DNA of 32,231 bases, taken from assembly GCA_905182985.1 (NCBI GenBank), contig CAJJDN010000058.1:122586-154816 (forward strand). The letters run 5' to 3'. This DNA is from Paramecium sonneborni. Lineage: Eukaryota > Ciliophora > Oligohymenophorea > Peniculida > Parameciidae. This document shows positions 22,249 to 32,231 of this stretch, piece by piece. The stretch's first letter is position 1; each line of letters opens with the position of its first letter. The notes below the pieces were generated by a model. That model did no database searches. It worked only from the letters and a program-made list of their open reading frames with translations, and was not told where the DNA came from. The position numbers were made by a program, and so were the translations under genes.

Positions 22249-23667
22249 ATGATTGCATATCGAAATGGTATTTATTAGGGGACTTCATAAAATGGAATTA
22301 AAGAAGGAATAGGAATATTCTGGTGGCCTACAGGATGTATATATATTGGAGAATGGTACAAGGATATGATTCATGGTGAAGGAATAATAATGATAAATGA
22401 TAATATTATAAGAGGTTAATTCAAAAATAATAAATTTCATGGTTTAAGTGTAAATTACACGTATGTAATTGATACTCTATAGTTCTAGTCAAAGTGAATT
22501 TTATCGATTTGAGTATGGTTAATTAAATGGGAAATGTTTAAAAGGATAAACAGTTTCTTATTATAGGAGAGGAGAACTAATGTAGATTGACTCAAATTTA
22601 GAATCAGTAGATGTTTTATTAGGTATTTAAGAAATCAAGATTAGATGAATTTTAGAATAGATTATTAGATTTAGAGGAAATCTTAGATAGAAATCAATGT
22701 AATACAATAGGAATAACTGAAACATATTTAGGTAGAATGAAAAGAGGGAAATAAGTAGGTTTAGGTATAGAAAACATGTTTACTACAGAGAAAAGGATTG
22801 GAATTTTCCATGATTCAAATCTAACAAATATCGGTTAGATTTGGATGAATGGTGATATCTATACTGGAAGTTTTAAAGACAACAAATATAATGGTTTAGG
22901 TTGTTATTTCATTAATGTATATTTAATAATTACTTTATAGAGTGAAATGAAAATGATTTAAGGTATATTTTAAAATGGAATATGTGTTGAAATTAAAAAA
23001 AAATAACATGGAGATGTTGAAACATATAAAATATTGGCTGAATAAACATTTTAAGCTATTCAATCAAATCCAATTTAATAAAGAGTGCCTATTCCTTATT
23101 TGTAATAATGCTAATTTGAAATATTAAATACTTTGACACAGAATAGTATTTCTTAGATTCCTTAATAAATTTTAGAAAAGGATGATAAAGATTAAACTAT
23201 TTTAGAAGTAGAATTTGATATCCAAAAAGAGATTGAGAATATCTAAAAGTAATCATCATTTTTAATTATTTATAAGTGATTAAGAAACTATAGAGGCTAA
23301 AAAGTTATTGTATGAAGTTGTAAATAAACATTAGCAAAATAATAATTAGATTTCCTAATTATAAATTGATTAACTTTAAACATTTAGAAATAATCCATCA
23401 ATGTTAGATTAGGAAATAGAAAATATCTAAGATTAGAATCATAAGAGTAAATTTGTATCTTCTCATTCACAATAGACAGAATATTTTCATGTTAATGATT
23501 CTAAATAATAGTCTGCTCATAGTTGTAAGAGATTACCATTACAATCACTGATGAATTAGATTAATGAACATTCAGAGACAAAAAAATCTATTAGATTAAT
23601 CACAATAAGTGCTAGATCAGAACCATATTCTCAAGTATTAAGTTCTAGAAAATGCTTAAATCAATGA
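22249..23667 (+). CDS. MORN-repeat protein, 440 aa
   Basis: MORN repeats form beta-hairpin arrays that bind membranes or act as scaffolds at the cortex and basal bodies. Seen here: YRNGIYQGTSQNGIKEGIGI, YIGEWYKDMIHGEG, IIRGQFKNNKFHGLS, then after a helical insert YLGRMKRGKQVGLG, YTGSFKDNKYNGLG and MIQGIFQNG. Introns at 22461-22482 (22 nt), 22623-22644 (22), 22917-22940 (24, in phase) and 23249-23276 (28, ends AAG) give 441 codons. The C-terminal about 190 residues are Gln/Asn-rich and probably disordered. The start at 22249 is chosen because an in-frame TGA lies upstream. The cellular role is not known; cortical or ciliary function is typical for the family. Confidence 0.88.
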
Positions 23668-23942
23668 TTTGCTTAACTCTTTATTTTATTATTCCCTATT
23701 TCATTTCTTTATTTAATTTATTTTTTCTCTTTTAATTTTAAATACTCAATCTATTCATTTCTAATATTATTTAAATTTCAATTTAGATGGAATAATTCAC
23801 TTAAAATATATTTATTTATTTCAAATCAAAGATAAGGTAAATTTTTTAAATCAAGTAAAACCCAAAAATAAGATAGAGTAATATATATTTCAAAATTCAA
23901 TAAATTATAAATACAAACCAAAGTTTATGTTAAAAAAGTTTA

Positions 23943-24467
23943 TCATAGATTTTTCACCTTTTATTGAGTGATTTTAGTACCATTAATTGCTGCATCGTAA
24001 TACGATCTTTCAACTTCAAAATATATTTAGAAACCAGCTACTCTTTCATTTTCTAGTAAATATTGCATCCATTTTTTTTGTCCAAAAAAGATTTAACCTA
24101 GTTATCTAGCAATACCTGAGTGTTGGAATAATTGATTAAAATCTTTGAAACTGTCATGATATCTAGGATTGGTTTTACGTTTGGAGATAAATTTTTAAAC
24201 CACAGGACATCGAATGGATTCAACCTCAGTAATAATCCAATTTCTAAAGTGTCTACCAAAAGTATAAGGAACATTCTTGTATCGGCCTTGTCCTTTCTTA
24301 TTTATTGAGTGGCTTTTTTAAACGATTGTATTGGGATCGGTGTCAGCCTCAGCTTAACACCAGTTATCGGTTAGCTAAAATTCAACTTAATCACACTCAC
24401 TGTGTTATAATAACTGCTCTTCTTCACTATAGCTGTCTCGTCTTAGTAATGGACGCATTTCCTTCAT
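23943..24467 (-). CDS. Hypothetical protein, 174 aa, intronless
   Basis: Unrecognised. It reads 175 codons without intron from ATG at 24467 (MKEMRPLLRRDSYSEEEQ) to TGA at 23945-23943; a second in-frame ATG follows at 24458. The N-terminal 60 residues are acidic and polar. The C-terminal 110 residues are basic and globular, with RYKNVPYTFGRHFRNWII, RYHDSFKDFNQLF and WMQYLLENERVAGFQIYFEV. The pattern (Asn-Val-Pro, Phe-Gly, Phe-x-x-Trp-Ile) resembles short ciliate proteins that occur in paralogous families, perhaps nucleic-acid binding, but I cannot name one. The first half is less AT-rich than its neighbours. It diverges from the 857-residue gene with 245 bp between starts. Confidence 0.78.
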
Positions 24468-24712
24468 TTTTATTATTTAAATTAATATATGTATAAAAAA
24501 ATCTTAGTTCATAAATGATTTTGAATAGCTTTGAAGAATATATAATGATATATTGATAAAAAGCATTATTTTTCTATCAAATAATAAATAGTGTCAGATC
24601 AATGAGAAAGAATCGAAAAATTAAAAAATGTTTCTACTTTAATTTATTTTACCTAATAAAAGCAATTTATTAAACAGTTATAAAATATTAATATATTTTT
24701 TATTATATATTT

Positions 24713-27435
24713 ATGTTCGAACAATAATTTTTGGAACATCGCAAATCCAAATAAGAATAAGTAATAAATACGAAATCTAGACATTTAATTGTTATGAATT
24801 AATTAAAGAAGAAAGTATTTATAATTTAATGATTCACTTAGGAAGAAAATTGGAATAATAGATTTTATGTTTAAAATTAAAATAAAAATGAATCTGTCGA
24901 AAAACAGAAACCAAAGTAAATGAATAATACATTAAAATTACTGGAAATGTAAGATCATTACAATATACCTGAGTTTCATAGGTAAAGTGAAACCTTTTAT
25001 TATTTAGATAGTTATTTTTGATGTGTCTACAAACTCTACCTAAAAATAATTAAGCAATTCAATTTGAAATAGAAGAAATGTAATAAAAGAAATCTCATAT
25101 ATAAGTATTGTTGCTGTATAATTTAGTTATGCATGTAAGCAGTAGAAGCTAGAGAGAAGTGTTTAACATTTTTAATTAATCATATTCAATAATTATTAGA
25201 TTATCCTGGAGATGAATAACTATTACAAAAAAGTGCTGAATTAATTACCCATTTAAGAATTCTCTCAATTAATGTGGTAGAATAGATTCTTGGATGGAGA
25301 TAATATTTAATGAAATTTTTAGTCAATATTCATTCTGAGGAAAGCATATCTCTTCCATATACATATCAAAGAGAAAATTATTTAATAAAGGTTAAATATG
25401 ACATTATATATTTTTAGATGAGAAAGGATATTTTATACATAACAAATTCAATTCTATCAAATTATTATCAATTTTCAGTTAAACCTGATCCTTTTTTTGT
25501 GGCAATAACTAAACCAGCCGAAGATCCTAATAAGATAGTTTAATTCATATCTAAGCCTCTATTAAAAAGAATTAAAAATTGTGAAATCATAATATAAGAA
25601 GAAACTTAATCAATTTCTAAGGATGATAAATCAATTCACAATTAAACAAATTCAAGAGATCAAATTAAAATGAGTCCTGAAAAAGCCATTCAACCAGGAC
25701 GTATAAGACCTCCTAAAAGATAAGAACAAAGTTAAAATTAAAAAGTAATAAGCTTTTTTATTTTATTTATAGCGTATAATTTATAAGTAACTTGATCATA
25801 ATGAATTAACTAATTAAACATAAAATTCAGTTCCAAAAAATATTCCATTAAAATAACCAAATAAATAAGGAAGTGCTACTCCTTAGAAATAAAATTCACT
25901 GAAAGTAACACCAAATGATTCCAATAATAAGCAATAAGTATAAGAAAGTATTCCTCCATCAGAACAAAAGAAATTAAATTTAGTTCATGCAGCTGTACCT
26001 ATTGTTGAGTAATAAAATGTAATTAATGATGATGATGATGAAACATTCAAAGTTAAAAAATGTTAATTAAATGATCAAATAGTAATTGATCATCTAAATA
26101 ATATTAATGAAGATTTCTAAAAATCTTGGAGGGGAGAGATTTAATTGATGCAAAATTAATATAATCAATATGATGATAGCTTTTGTTTGGGAATATATTA
26201 GAAATCATAATTATTAGCTTTAGGTTAATGTTATCTAGATTAGTCTTTATAAGAAAGAAGATTGATGTTAAGTCATTTCTCAACTAGAGATCCATAATAA
26301 TTTTAAGAGTTACTTAAAATTATTCTTAAATTTATATGGGAAATTGATCCTTGTTAAGAAATTAGAATGTCGTTATATCATTATAATTAAAATGATTCAT
26401 TTTAAGCCAATAAGGAAATTACAGCAAAATTGAAAGAATTGGGGTTTAAATGGAAAGTAGTATAGAGTGTAAATTCAGAAACAAGATTTACTGTTATGGG
26501 TAATAATATATGTAAGCTTATAATAGCTGTCAGAAGACCTACTGATATAGATCCACCAAAACAGTTTGATCCAATATTTTTATAGCATCTTTATCTTACT
26601 TGTGATAAAAATGCTATTTAAAATGCAGATTCTTTTATTTCACTATACTGTCTAGCAACTTTAAACACTAAAATAGATTTGGATGATGAAATAATCAGTC
26701 AGTACAAAAATAACCTTGTACAAGCAGTATACTGTTTAAAATATAATAGGAGTTTGGATTTAAGGGGATTAAAATATAAGAACATTCTTAAAATGACTTT
26801 AATGTCTATATGAATCAATATTTTGAAGGCTTTGATTAAATCAATCCATCTAATTCTGAAGTTACACTTTCGTCAGATAAGGTGATTAGTAGTTTTTGTA
26901 AAGAGTGTTATAGGTGGTCAAATTGTAGATTAGCATAACATCAAAGACTTATTTATAATGGATTCTAAACTGTAACTAATGTTGATAATGCAAAAGTATT
27001 TATGTCTGATTCAGGAAATCTGAAAGTTTATTTGATATCCACTGATTAAAGCAATACAAGTATCTTTGTATTTGAATGTAACTTATAAATTTTATTTTAG
27101 ATAATGAAGAAATATCATTATAAAAGGTTCAGTCTATTTTAAATTAATGTGGAGCATAAGTTCCAATTGATTAAAATCTTTATGTTCCCTAATTTATTGT
27201 GAATAATAAAGTTAAGGTGTCAAATACTGTAATAGGATTAGGTAGGTTTAGTACTGCTTATAGACCTAAAATGGTTGATATCTAAAGTGCTCAGGGATAT
27301 ATTATCAAGCCTCCATTTATATTTGGTATATCGTATTAATAAAATTTAGGAATTATAAATGAGGATTTCAATGAGATAACAGGAATGCCTAATTTATTTT
27401 TTAAAGTTCATGATACTCACTGTATCTAACTATGA
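24713..27435 (+). CDS. Hypothetical protein, 857 aa, seven exons
   Basis: Unrecognised. Starts at 24713 (MFEQQFLEHRKSKQEQ). Introns at 24815-24841 (27 nt), 24982-25007 (26), 25105-25126 (22), 25745-25772 (28), 26727-26749 (23) and 27078-27100 (23) give 858 codons. A further 27-nt intron at 25391-25417 (GTT donor, TAG end) is in phase and optional. Residues about 70-210 are helical (QAVEAREKCLTFLINHIQQL). A polar linker carries a run of four Asp. The C-terminal 450 residues look globular, with RRLMLSHFSTRDPQQFQELL, FTVMGNNICKLIIAVRRP, CKECYRWSNCRLAQHQRL (cysteine cluster) and VIGLGRFSTAYRPKM. No known domain could be named. A 32-nt version of the 26727 intron (from 26718) is also in phase. Confidence 0.82.
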
Positions 27436-27533
27436 TCATTAATATTTATATTTTACAAATTCTTAACACTTTCAATAATATTGGATCTTAGTATATGTTA
27501 TGTTGAATTATATATATATTAACTATTATATAA

Positions 27534-27740
27534 ATGCTACCAATAAAATATGATATTGAATATTTCATTTAATTTAATGTAACTTTAAATTTAGAAACCA
27601 AACTTCACGTTTAATTAAAAAGGTTTATGAAACTCTAATTTTAGGGGAGGAATTAATTATTATTAAGTATATCTAATGATTTGTAAGCCTATTAGTTGAG
27701 TCTTTTAATAAAGTTAATAGAAAAAGGAATATAGTAATGA
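27534..27740 (+). CDS. Possible small ORF, 68 aa
   Basis: ATG at 27534 opens 69 codons (MLPIKYDIEYFIQFNVTLNL...) to a TGA at 27738. The same frame stays open after the TGA for another 30 codons (EVSLKEGLGILKFIKMY), so an intron or a decayed longer frame is possible. ORFs this long occur by chance when TGA is the only stop. It lies in the 412-bp spacer between the stops of two convergent genes. Confidence 0.25.
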
Positions 27741-27847
27741 ATGATATAAGAAGTGTCTTTAAAAGAAGGATTAGGAATATTAAAATTTATTAAAATGTAT
27801 AGGGAATGATAAATAAGAAATTTGTATTATTAAATTTGATTGGATAA

Positions 27848-28723
27848 TCATTATTTCATAAATTGTAATAGTTTTCTTTAATTTAACTTCAAATTAACTA
27901 ACTATTGCATGTATTCAAGAGTAACAAAAAATATCTATTGATGCTTGACTAGACAGAATTATAGTGACATAGCATCTAATAAATTAAGATCTAGAATGGA
28001 AAGTGTTTCATATTCTACAACAGTCTTTTCAATAATAGTTGATTATTGTGGGAGGATGCGCATAGAATGTTTATCAAGTTTTGGTAATTAAGCAATAGTA
28101 AATTAAACTCTTTGGATAAGATTGTCAATATTTTTATATTGAGATTATAATTTGATAAATCTAGAGATAAGATCTGGTTGACTTCTTTTGGGTTATATAA
28201 TCTTTTATATTTTCTTCCAATCGAAGTTTAATTAAATAGCTTTTTAGAGTAATAAGATATCGTCTTGAATAGTGAAAGGAGTTTTAGATAAACTAGGATC
28301 AAGTACATTGTTCCATCTATGTTTAGAGTTAGTTGTGTTTTTATCAAGCCTCAATGATATTTCTAACCAATTTAGCTATTAATTTCGAAATTGAATCAAC
28401 TTATTGTCTTATTCACTTGTCCAATTATCTTGTAGAGTAATCCAAAAGGCCTTAATTTATGAAAGTGTTTTATTTAAAACATTTGAAATTTCAGGCCAGA
28501 ATTGATGATTGACTCCAAGTTTACAAATGGTTTTAATTAACCATTGTTATTAATATTTGGTTAATGAATCAACATCAGAGTTAGTAGTAAGGAGTTGATA
28601 GTTGTCATTTTCATGAAATATTTGTACATTATAAAGAGTGAGCATTAGTTGTAGATTGTGATTCAATTACGTGAAATTGAGTGATAGAGATTCAAGAAAT
28701 TCTTTGAATTGATTTTGAGACAT
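27848..28723 (-). CDS. Myb/SANT-like DNA-binding protein, 291 aa
   Basis: Intronless, 292 codons from ATG at 28723 (MSQNQFKEFLESLSLNF). The middle holds two or three helix-turn-helix repeats with spaced tryptophans: QQWLIKTICKLGVNHQFWPE, then WTSEQDNKLIQF...NWLEISLRLDK...SKHRWNNVLDP, then PFTIQDDILLLQKAIQ...FDWKKIQKIIQ. The second repeat has the W-x(n)-W-x(n)-W layout and the SKHRWNN recognition-helix pattern of Myb R2/R3 repeats. I infer sequence-specific DNA binding in the nucleus, possibly a transcription factor or snRNA-activating-complex-like protein. The C-terminal 120 residues are helical and unassigned. The start is 148 bp from the phosphofructokinase stop; both genes are on the minus strand. 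Confidence 0.8.
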
Positions 28724-28871
28724 GATTGACACTTTGATAAGTTTTTATGGTTTTTCTTATAATTAATAGGGTGACTTTCTCTTAATTAATTATAGTTCAT
28801 TTGATTAGCGAATATTGTTCATAAAGAATGTTATAAATTTTGTTTTTAATAGATATGCTTTATTAATATTC

Positions 28872-30591
28872 TCATGATTATTACTATTTTTAGATCATCT
28901 ATTCTTCATTATTTAAGAATGAAGGTTAGCCAGTACTGGCAAGGAGTCTTTACCATTCTCGACTATCAGCAACAACTCTATTAGAGTATTTACCAGAGAG
29001 CAATTCCTCTATTGGAATATAAGCTAGTCTATTATTAACATGACCAACAGTGAATCCTGAAAATCCAGCCATTGCTCCATGAACAGCATTTTAAGCCAAT
29101 TAAGTACACATAATCTTATCATGAGGATTAGCTGGAACAGTTCTAATCATATAAGTTGGATCAATATGTTTAAGCGTGATAGTCATATTTTTTGTTTTAC
29201 AGTATTTAGTAAGTTCATCTTTTACTATTACTCCAACATCTTAAGGTTTTTTGTTACCTGAAGCATCTGTTTCTACAACGTTGACTTTATAATCTAACAT
29301 AGCATCTCCTGCTCCTTCAGCAATAACAAGCACTAGAGTGCCTTTCTTTTTAAGTCTTTAAAAACAATATTCTAATAATCCTCTATCTCCATATAATTCA
29401 AATTTAAATTCTGGAATTAAACAAACATGTGCATCTCTAGAAGCATTACAAGCAGACATAGCAATAAAACCAGCATTTCTTCCCATCAATCTTACTAATC
29501 CCACTCCATACTCTGCACAATTTGCTTCTACATAAGCTGATCTAATTGCATTGATTGCTTCCTAATTTTATATTTTCAATATTATTTACTTCTACAGCTG
29601 TCTCGAACCCAAATGATTCATCTATTATTGCAATATCATTATCTATTGTTTTTGGAATCCCAACTATTGAAATCTTAAGTTTTCTTTTTCTCAACTCTTT
29701 AAATAATTCCAATACTCCTCCATGAGTGCCATCTCCACCCAAACAAAATATTTAATTTACACCATGATGTATCATAGACTCTACTATCTTATTCAAATCA
29801 AACCCTCCTCTTGAAGAACCTAATATAGTTCCTCCTAAATTATGGATATTCTTCACATAATTTGCATCAAACTTTATCCATTCATACGTATAAAATCCCT
29901 TGTATCCATACTTTATTCCATAGATATCTTGTACTCCATAATTGTAATGCAAAGACATAAATAATTCTCTTATTACAACATTCAATCCTGGACATAATCC
30001 TCCACATGTTACTATTGCAGCCTTAAACATTTAATATCACTTATACCTTCACTGTTTTTGGATCAAAAAACAATGATTTTCTTGGTCCTGCTCTTAACCA
30101 TTTCTTTGTATTCTCTATTCTTTTACCAGGACCAAACACAGCTGTATTTATTACGTATGATCCACAATACACAAATGCATCATCTGGTAAAAATCCTCCT
30201 CCTCCAAATACTGATCTCAAATTTCCTTCTCCCAATAATGGAGATTTTATATTAGGAAATTCATCATCCAATCCAAGTGATAAATGATTCACTCTCTAAA
30301 TATCACATGTAGCACTGTTTAAGAATTTTATCTCATCCAACAATGGATTCTCAGAATTTAAAAGTGCTTCTGGAACTGGAGCTTATTTTGAATTGACTAT
30401 ATTAATATCTAATCATACCAAAAGATCTTTTTCTTATAGTTAGAGTTCTAATGGGCTTCTCTTCTTCCCCTTTCTACTATTTGTTCAACCTATTAATTAA
30501 AAAATCTGTGATCAATCCAGATGCCAAAGTTAAACCAGCATAAAAGAGAGTAGAATCTAAATGTATTATCTTATTTACTTGTATCACTCAT
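28872..30591 (-). CDS. PFK: Phosphofructokinase, plant-type (PFK-A clade), 540 aa
   Basis: Phosphorylates fructose 6-phosphate in glycolysis. Introns at 30557-30578 (22 nt), 30397-30418 (22), 30022-30046 (25, ends AAG) and 29562-29589 (28) give 541 codons. Family motifs in order: KAAIVTCGGLCPGLN, GGTILGSSRGGFD, FCLGGDGTHGG, IPKTIDNDI, SFGFETAVEEAINAI, LVRLMGRNAGFIA, CLIPEFKFELYG and VHGAMAGFSGFTVG. The Gly of GGDG favours ATP over PPi as phosphoryl donor (PPi enzymes usually have GGDD), while the Lys of PKTIDND is the plant-type/PPi-clade feature; ATP use is my inference. The order SFFDPKTVKAAIVTCGG across intron 3 matches plant PFKs, so shorter ORFs starting inside are not separate genes. 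The N-terminus (about residues 8-25, LFYAGLTLASGLITDFLI) is a hydrophobic segment, unusual for a soluble glycolytic enzyme and possibly a membrane anchor. Confidence 0.95.
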
Positions 30592-30884
30592 TTAGATAAA
30601 TTTAATTAAATAAATATATATATATATATATAATTTATGATATTTCTTTTTCTTTAATCCAATGAATATCTTTTTTCATCTAATCTCTCATCATTATTCT
30701 CAGTGTATCTTTTAATATTTCTATACTCCACATAATCTTTAATCATTTATATCTCATTTTTAAATATAATCATAAATATTATTAAAGTTGATTAACATTT
30801 AAACTAATGTTCACATCATATAATTACAATAAAAGTATGAACTACATAAAATATTTTTTGATTTTAATAATTTAATAAATAAAA
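30592..30884. promoter_or_regulatory. 293-bp divergent spacer, PFK / HMG-box gene
   Basis: AT-rich region between two divergent starts. It carries the TA run at 30614-30632 but no other recognisable motif. Both promoters must lie here. Confidence 0.45.
30614..30632. repeat. (AT)n microsatellite
   Basis: Nineteen bases of strict A/T alternation in the spacer upstream of the phosphofructokinase start. Confidence 0.9.
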
Positions 30885-31512
30885 ATGCATAAAAAGAGAT
30901 TCAAATAATTGCAACTTGATTAACCTGCCACAAAAAAGCAAAGCTCTGCCTATCGTAAATTTTATGATGAATAATTTGTTCTCTATCAATAAAAATTTCC
31001 TAAAAGAACCACAGAAGAAATTACTAATTTGGTTAATCTAGAATGGAAAAAGAGAGAGAAACTCAATTAATAGAAGTACTTCTAACATCATGGATTTGTC
31101 AATATCAATGATACTGATAGAGTCCCTGTTCCTTAACCACCTCCCCCAGTTATGATCATGTTTTATAATTTATAATGTCTCTATAGCTTCCAAAAACAAA
31201 TGAGACAGCATCTAGAGATGATCCATCCAGAGTACAATGGAACATAGATAGATCGTACTATTAAATTTGAATGGGGTTCTAATGCAGCCTTAAAAGAGAA
31301 AGCAGTCGAGGAATATAAAATTTTGAGACAAGTTATTTAGTATAAAATATGTTTAGGAATTTGAAAACCAAAAGAAAGAATTTATCATTAAATATGGTTT
31401 CTGGCCATAGTATAAAAAAAACAAAGGTGAGTAAATAAAATAGATCCAATAATCCAGCTATCAGGCAAATCCATTGGCATATTTGCTCAACAAGAAAGTC
31501 AAATAAGAATGA
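30885..31512 (+). CDS. HMG-box-like DNA-binding protein, 200 aa
   Basis: Starts at 30885 with a basic N-terminus (MHKKRFKQLQL). Residues about 20-60 read KKQSSAYRKFYDEQFVLYQQ and ITNLVNLEWKKREKL, the order of HMG-box helices 1 and 2 with Ser-Ala-Tyr at the start and the helix 2 Trp. After a Pro-rich linker (VPVPQPPPP) a second, weaker copy follows: FYNLQCLYSFQKQMRQHLEM, IKFEWGSNAALKEKAVEEYK. A 25-nt intron with GTT donor (31332-31356) gives 201 codons, ending in a basic tail (LAYLLNKKVKQE). I infer a small chromatin protein that bends DNA, as two-box HMGB-type proteins do. The second box is divergent and less sure. Confidence 0.72.
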
Positions 31513-31891
31513 AATTAATCAAAATGAGTTTAAAAAAAATACAACAAACTACTTACCATATAAGAACTTAAGAACTTTTATCACTTCTCCGTTTCCTTAT
31601 ATAAGATATTTAGAATTACTTAATTTTTAAATTAAATCTTTTCTATTTACTAAAAAGAGCGCCAATTTCAGCCAATTATTTAAATGTCTTATTCACTACA
31701 TTCTTAAATTACGGATGACACTATTTTTATATATTTACTCTTTTTACATTTTTAAAATACTCTAATACGTTTACTTCTACCATCATTCTTTACAATCTTT
31801 TAACACTAAATATTAATAGAATTTAAAAAATTCTAATATATTTATTTACTATCTCTTATAAATAATAAAATTATTCGAAATAAATTATTAA
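31513..31891. other. 379-bp spacer without a gene
   Basis: AT-rich, T-rich sequence between two plus-strand genes. No start with a convincing frame, no RNA gene and no repeat was found on either strand. Confidence 0.5.
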
Positions 31892-32231
31892 ATGTCTAGC
31901 TTTGCTAAAAGCACAAGTTAAAAAGTTTATAATAAATTTATTTTTAAGATCAAAGAATGGTAGGATGAAAAGTAATTGTAGATTCTTAGATAGAAGCAAA
32001 GAAACAAAAGATTAATTAAATAGATGAATATATTAAAGGATTAAATTAACCCTTTAATAATCTTAGTGCATTGTTATAACGTACTAATTTAAAAATTTAC
32101 ACTATAAATGAATAGAAATATTGGAAGGATTAATGAAATTTCAGCTAAGCTTTTTCAAGGAGAAACTGAGATAGATAAAAGAATCGATGTTTGTAGTAGC
32201 TTCTTATCAGAATTCTTTTAGATCCAAATTA
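31892..32231 (+). CDS. 5' part of a helical protein, cut by the window end
   Basis: ATG at 31892 (MSSFAKSTSQKVYNKFIFKI) opens a frame to the window end, 113 codons, with no TGA and many in-frame TAA/TAG. The first 50 residues are strongly basic and helical (EWQDEKQLQILRQKQRNKRL), and a later stretch reads MNRNIGRINEISAKLFQGET. Probably a coiled-coil protein. The 3' end, introns and function cannot be judged. Confidence 0.6.

Noticed and set aside
24305..24496. Plus-strand ORF over the start of the 174-aa gene
   Set aside because: Shadow on the opposite strand with no codon-use support.
25391..25417. 27-nt intron (GTT donor, TAG end) in the 857-aa gene
   Set aside because: It is in phase and has no TGA, so sequence alone cannot decide; left as coding in the model and noted as optional.
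29542..30292. Three separate small minus-strand genes (MGGDGTHGG, MFKAAIVTCGG, MNHLSLGLDD)
   Set aside because: They are pieces of one phosphofructokinase, split by in-frame TAA (Gln) and by introns at 29562-29589 and 30022-30046.

Overview
The window is nuclear (macronuclear-type) DNA of a ciliate, most likely a Paramecium-like oligohymenophorean. Three things in the sequence show this: (1) ORFs for well-conserved proteins (eS6, cytochrome c1, ASF1, phosphofructokinase) run through many in-frame TAA and TAG codons that must be glutamine, and end only at TGA; (2) coding exons are joined by very small introns, 22-32 nt, with GTA (rarely GTT) donors and usually TAG acceptors; every multi-exon model given as resolved below keeps an exact multiple of three after splicing; (3) DNA is very AT-rich and genes are packed with spacers of tens to a few hundred bases on both strands. 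The species is not identified. About 8 of the 45 introns placed end in AAG, GAG or CAG rather than TAG, which differs from the near-invariant TAG reported for P. tetraurelia.

Layout. 1-1773: a small minus-strand gene and a degenerate protein-kinase-like gene. 1335-4191: a 1428-bp block present twice, with a single N at the junction (2763), almost certainly an assembly artefact; the second copy holds a phantom 3' end of the kinase-like gene. 1774-5372: no intact gene; blocks of coding-like sequence in changing frames suggest a decayed or unresolved gene. 5373-6048: LITAF-domain membrane-associated protein with GYPPQQ repeats. 6297-10762: three minus-strand genes (twin CX9C mitochondrial-type protein, coiled-coil protein with a PH-like C-terminus, amino-acid permease). 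10828-15185: plus-strand run of ribosomal protein eS6, cytochrome c1, B-box/coiled-coil protein and a small four-helix membrane protein. 15295-19423: a 1349-residue minus-strand protein of unknown family. 19457-23667: plus-strand small membrane protein, an unresolved polytopic membrane protein, histone chaperone ASF1, and a MORN-repeat protein. 23943-28723: an unknown 174-aa protein (-), an unknown 857-aa protein (+) and a Myb/SANT protein (-). 28872-30591: plant-type phosphofructokinase (-). 30885-31512: HMG-box-like protein. 31892-end: an incomplete gene.

The neighbours do not form an operon or one pathway. Housekeeping genes (translation, respiration, glycolysis, chromatin) are mixed with ciliate-type or unrecognised genes. 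Divergent pairs share tiny promoters (33 bp at 19424-19456, 65 bp at 10763-10827). No rRNA, tRNA, CRISPR, transposon or telomere was found. I did not find a clear new multi-gene system; the most useful observations are the false duplication, the micro-introns with relaxed acceptors that hide genes from ordinary annotation, and the two regions where exons could not be fully chained.
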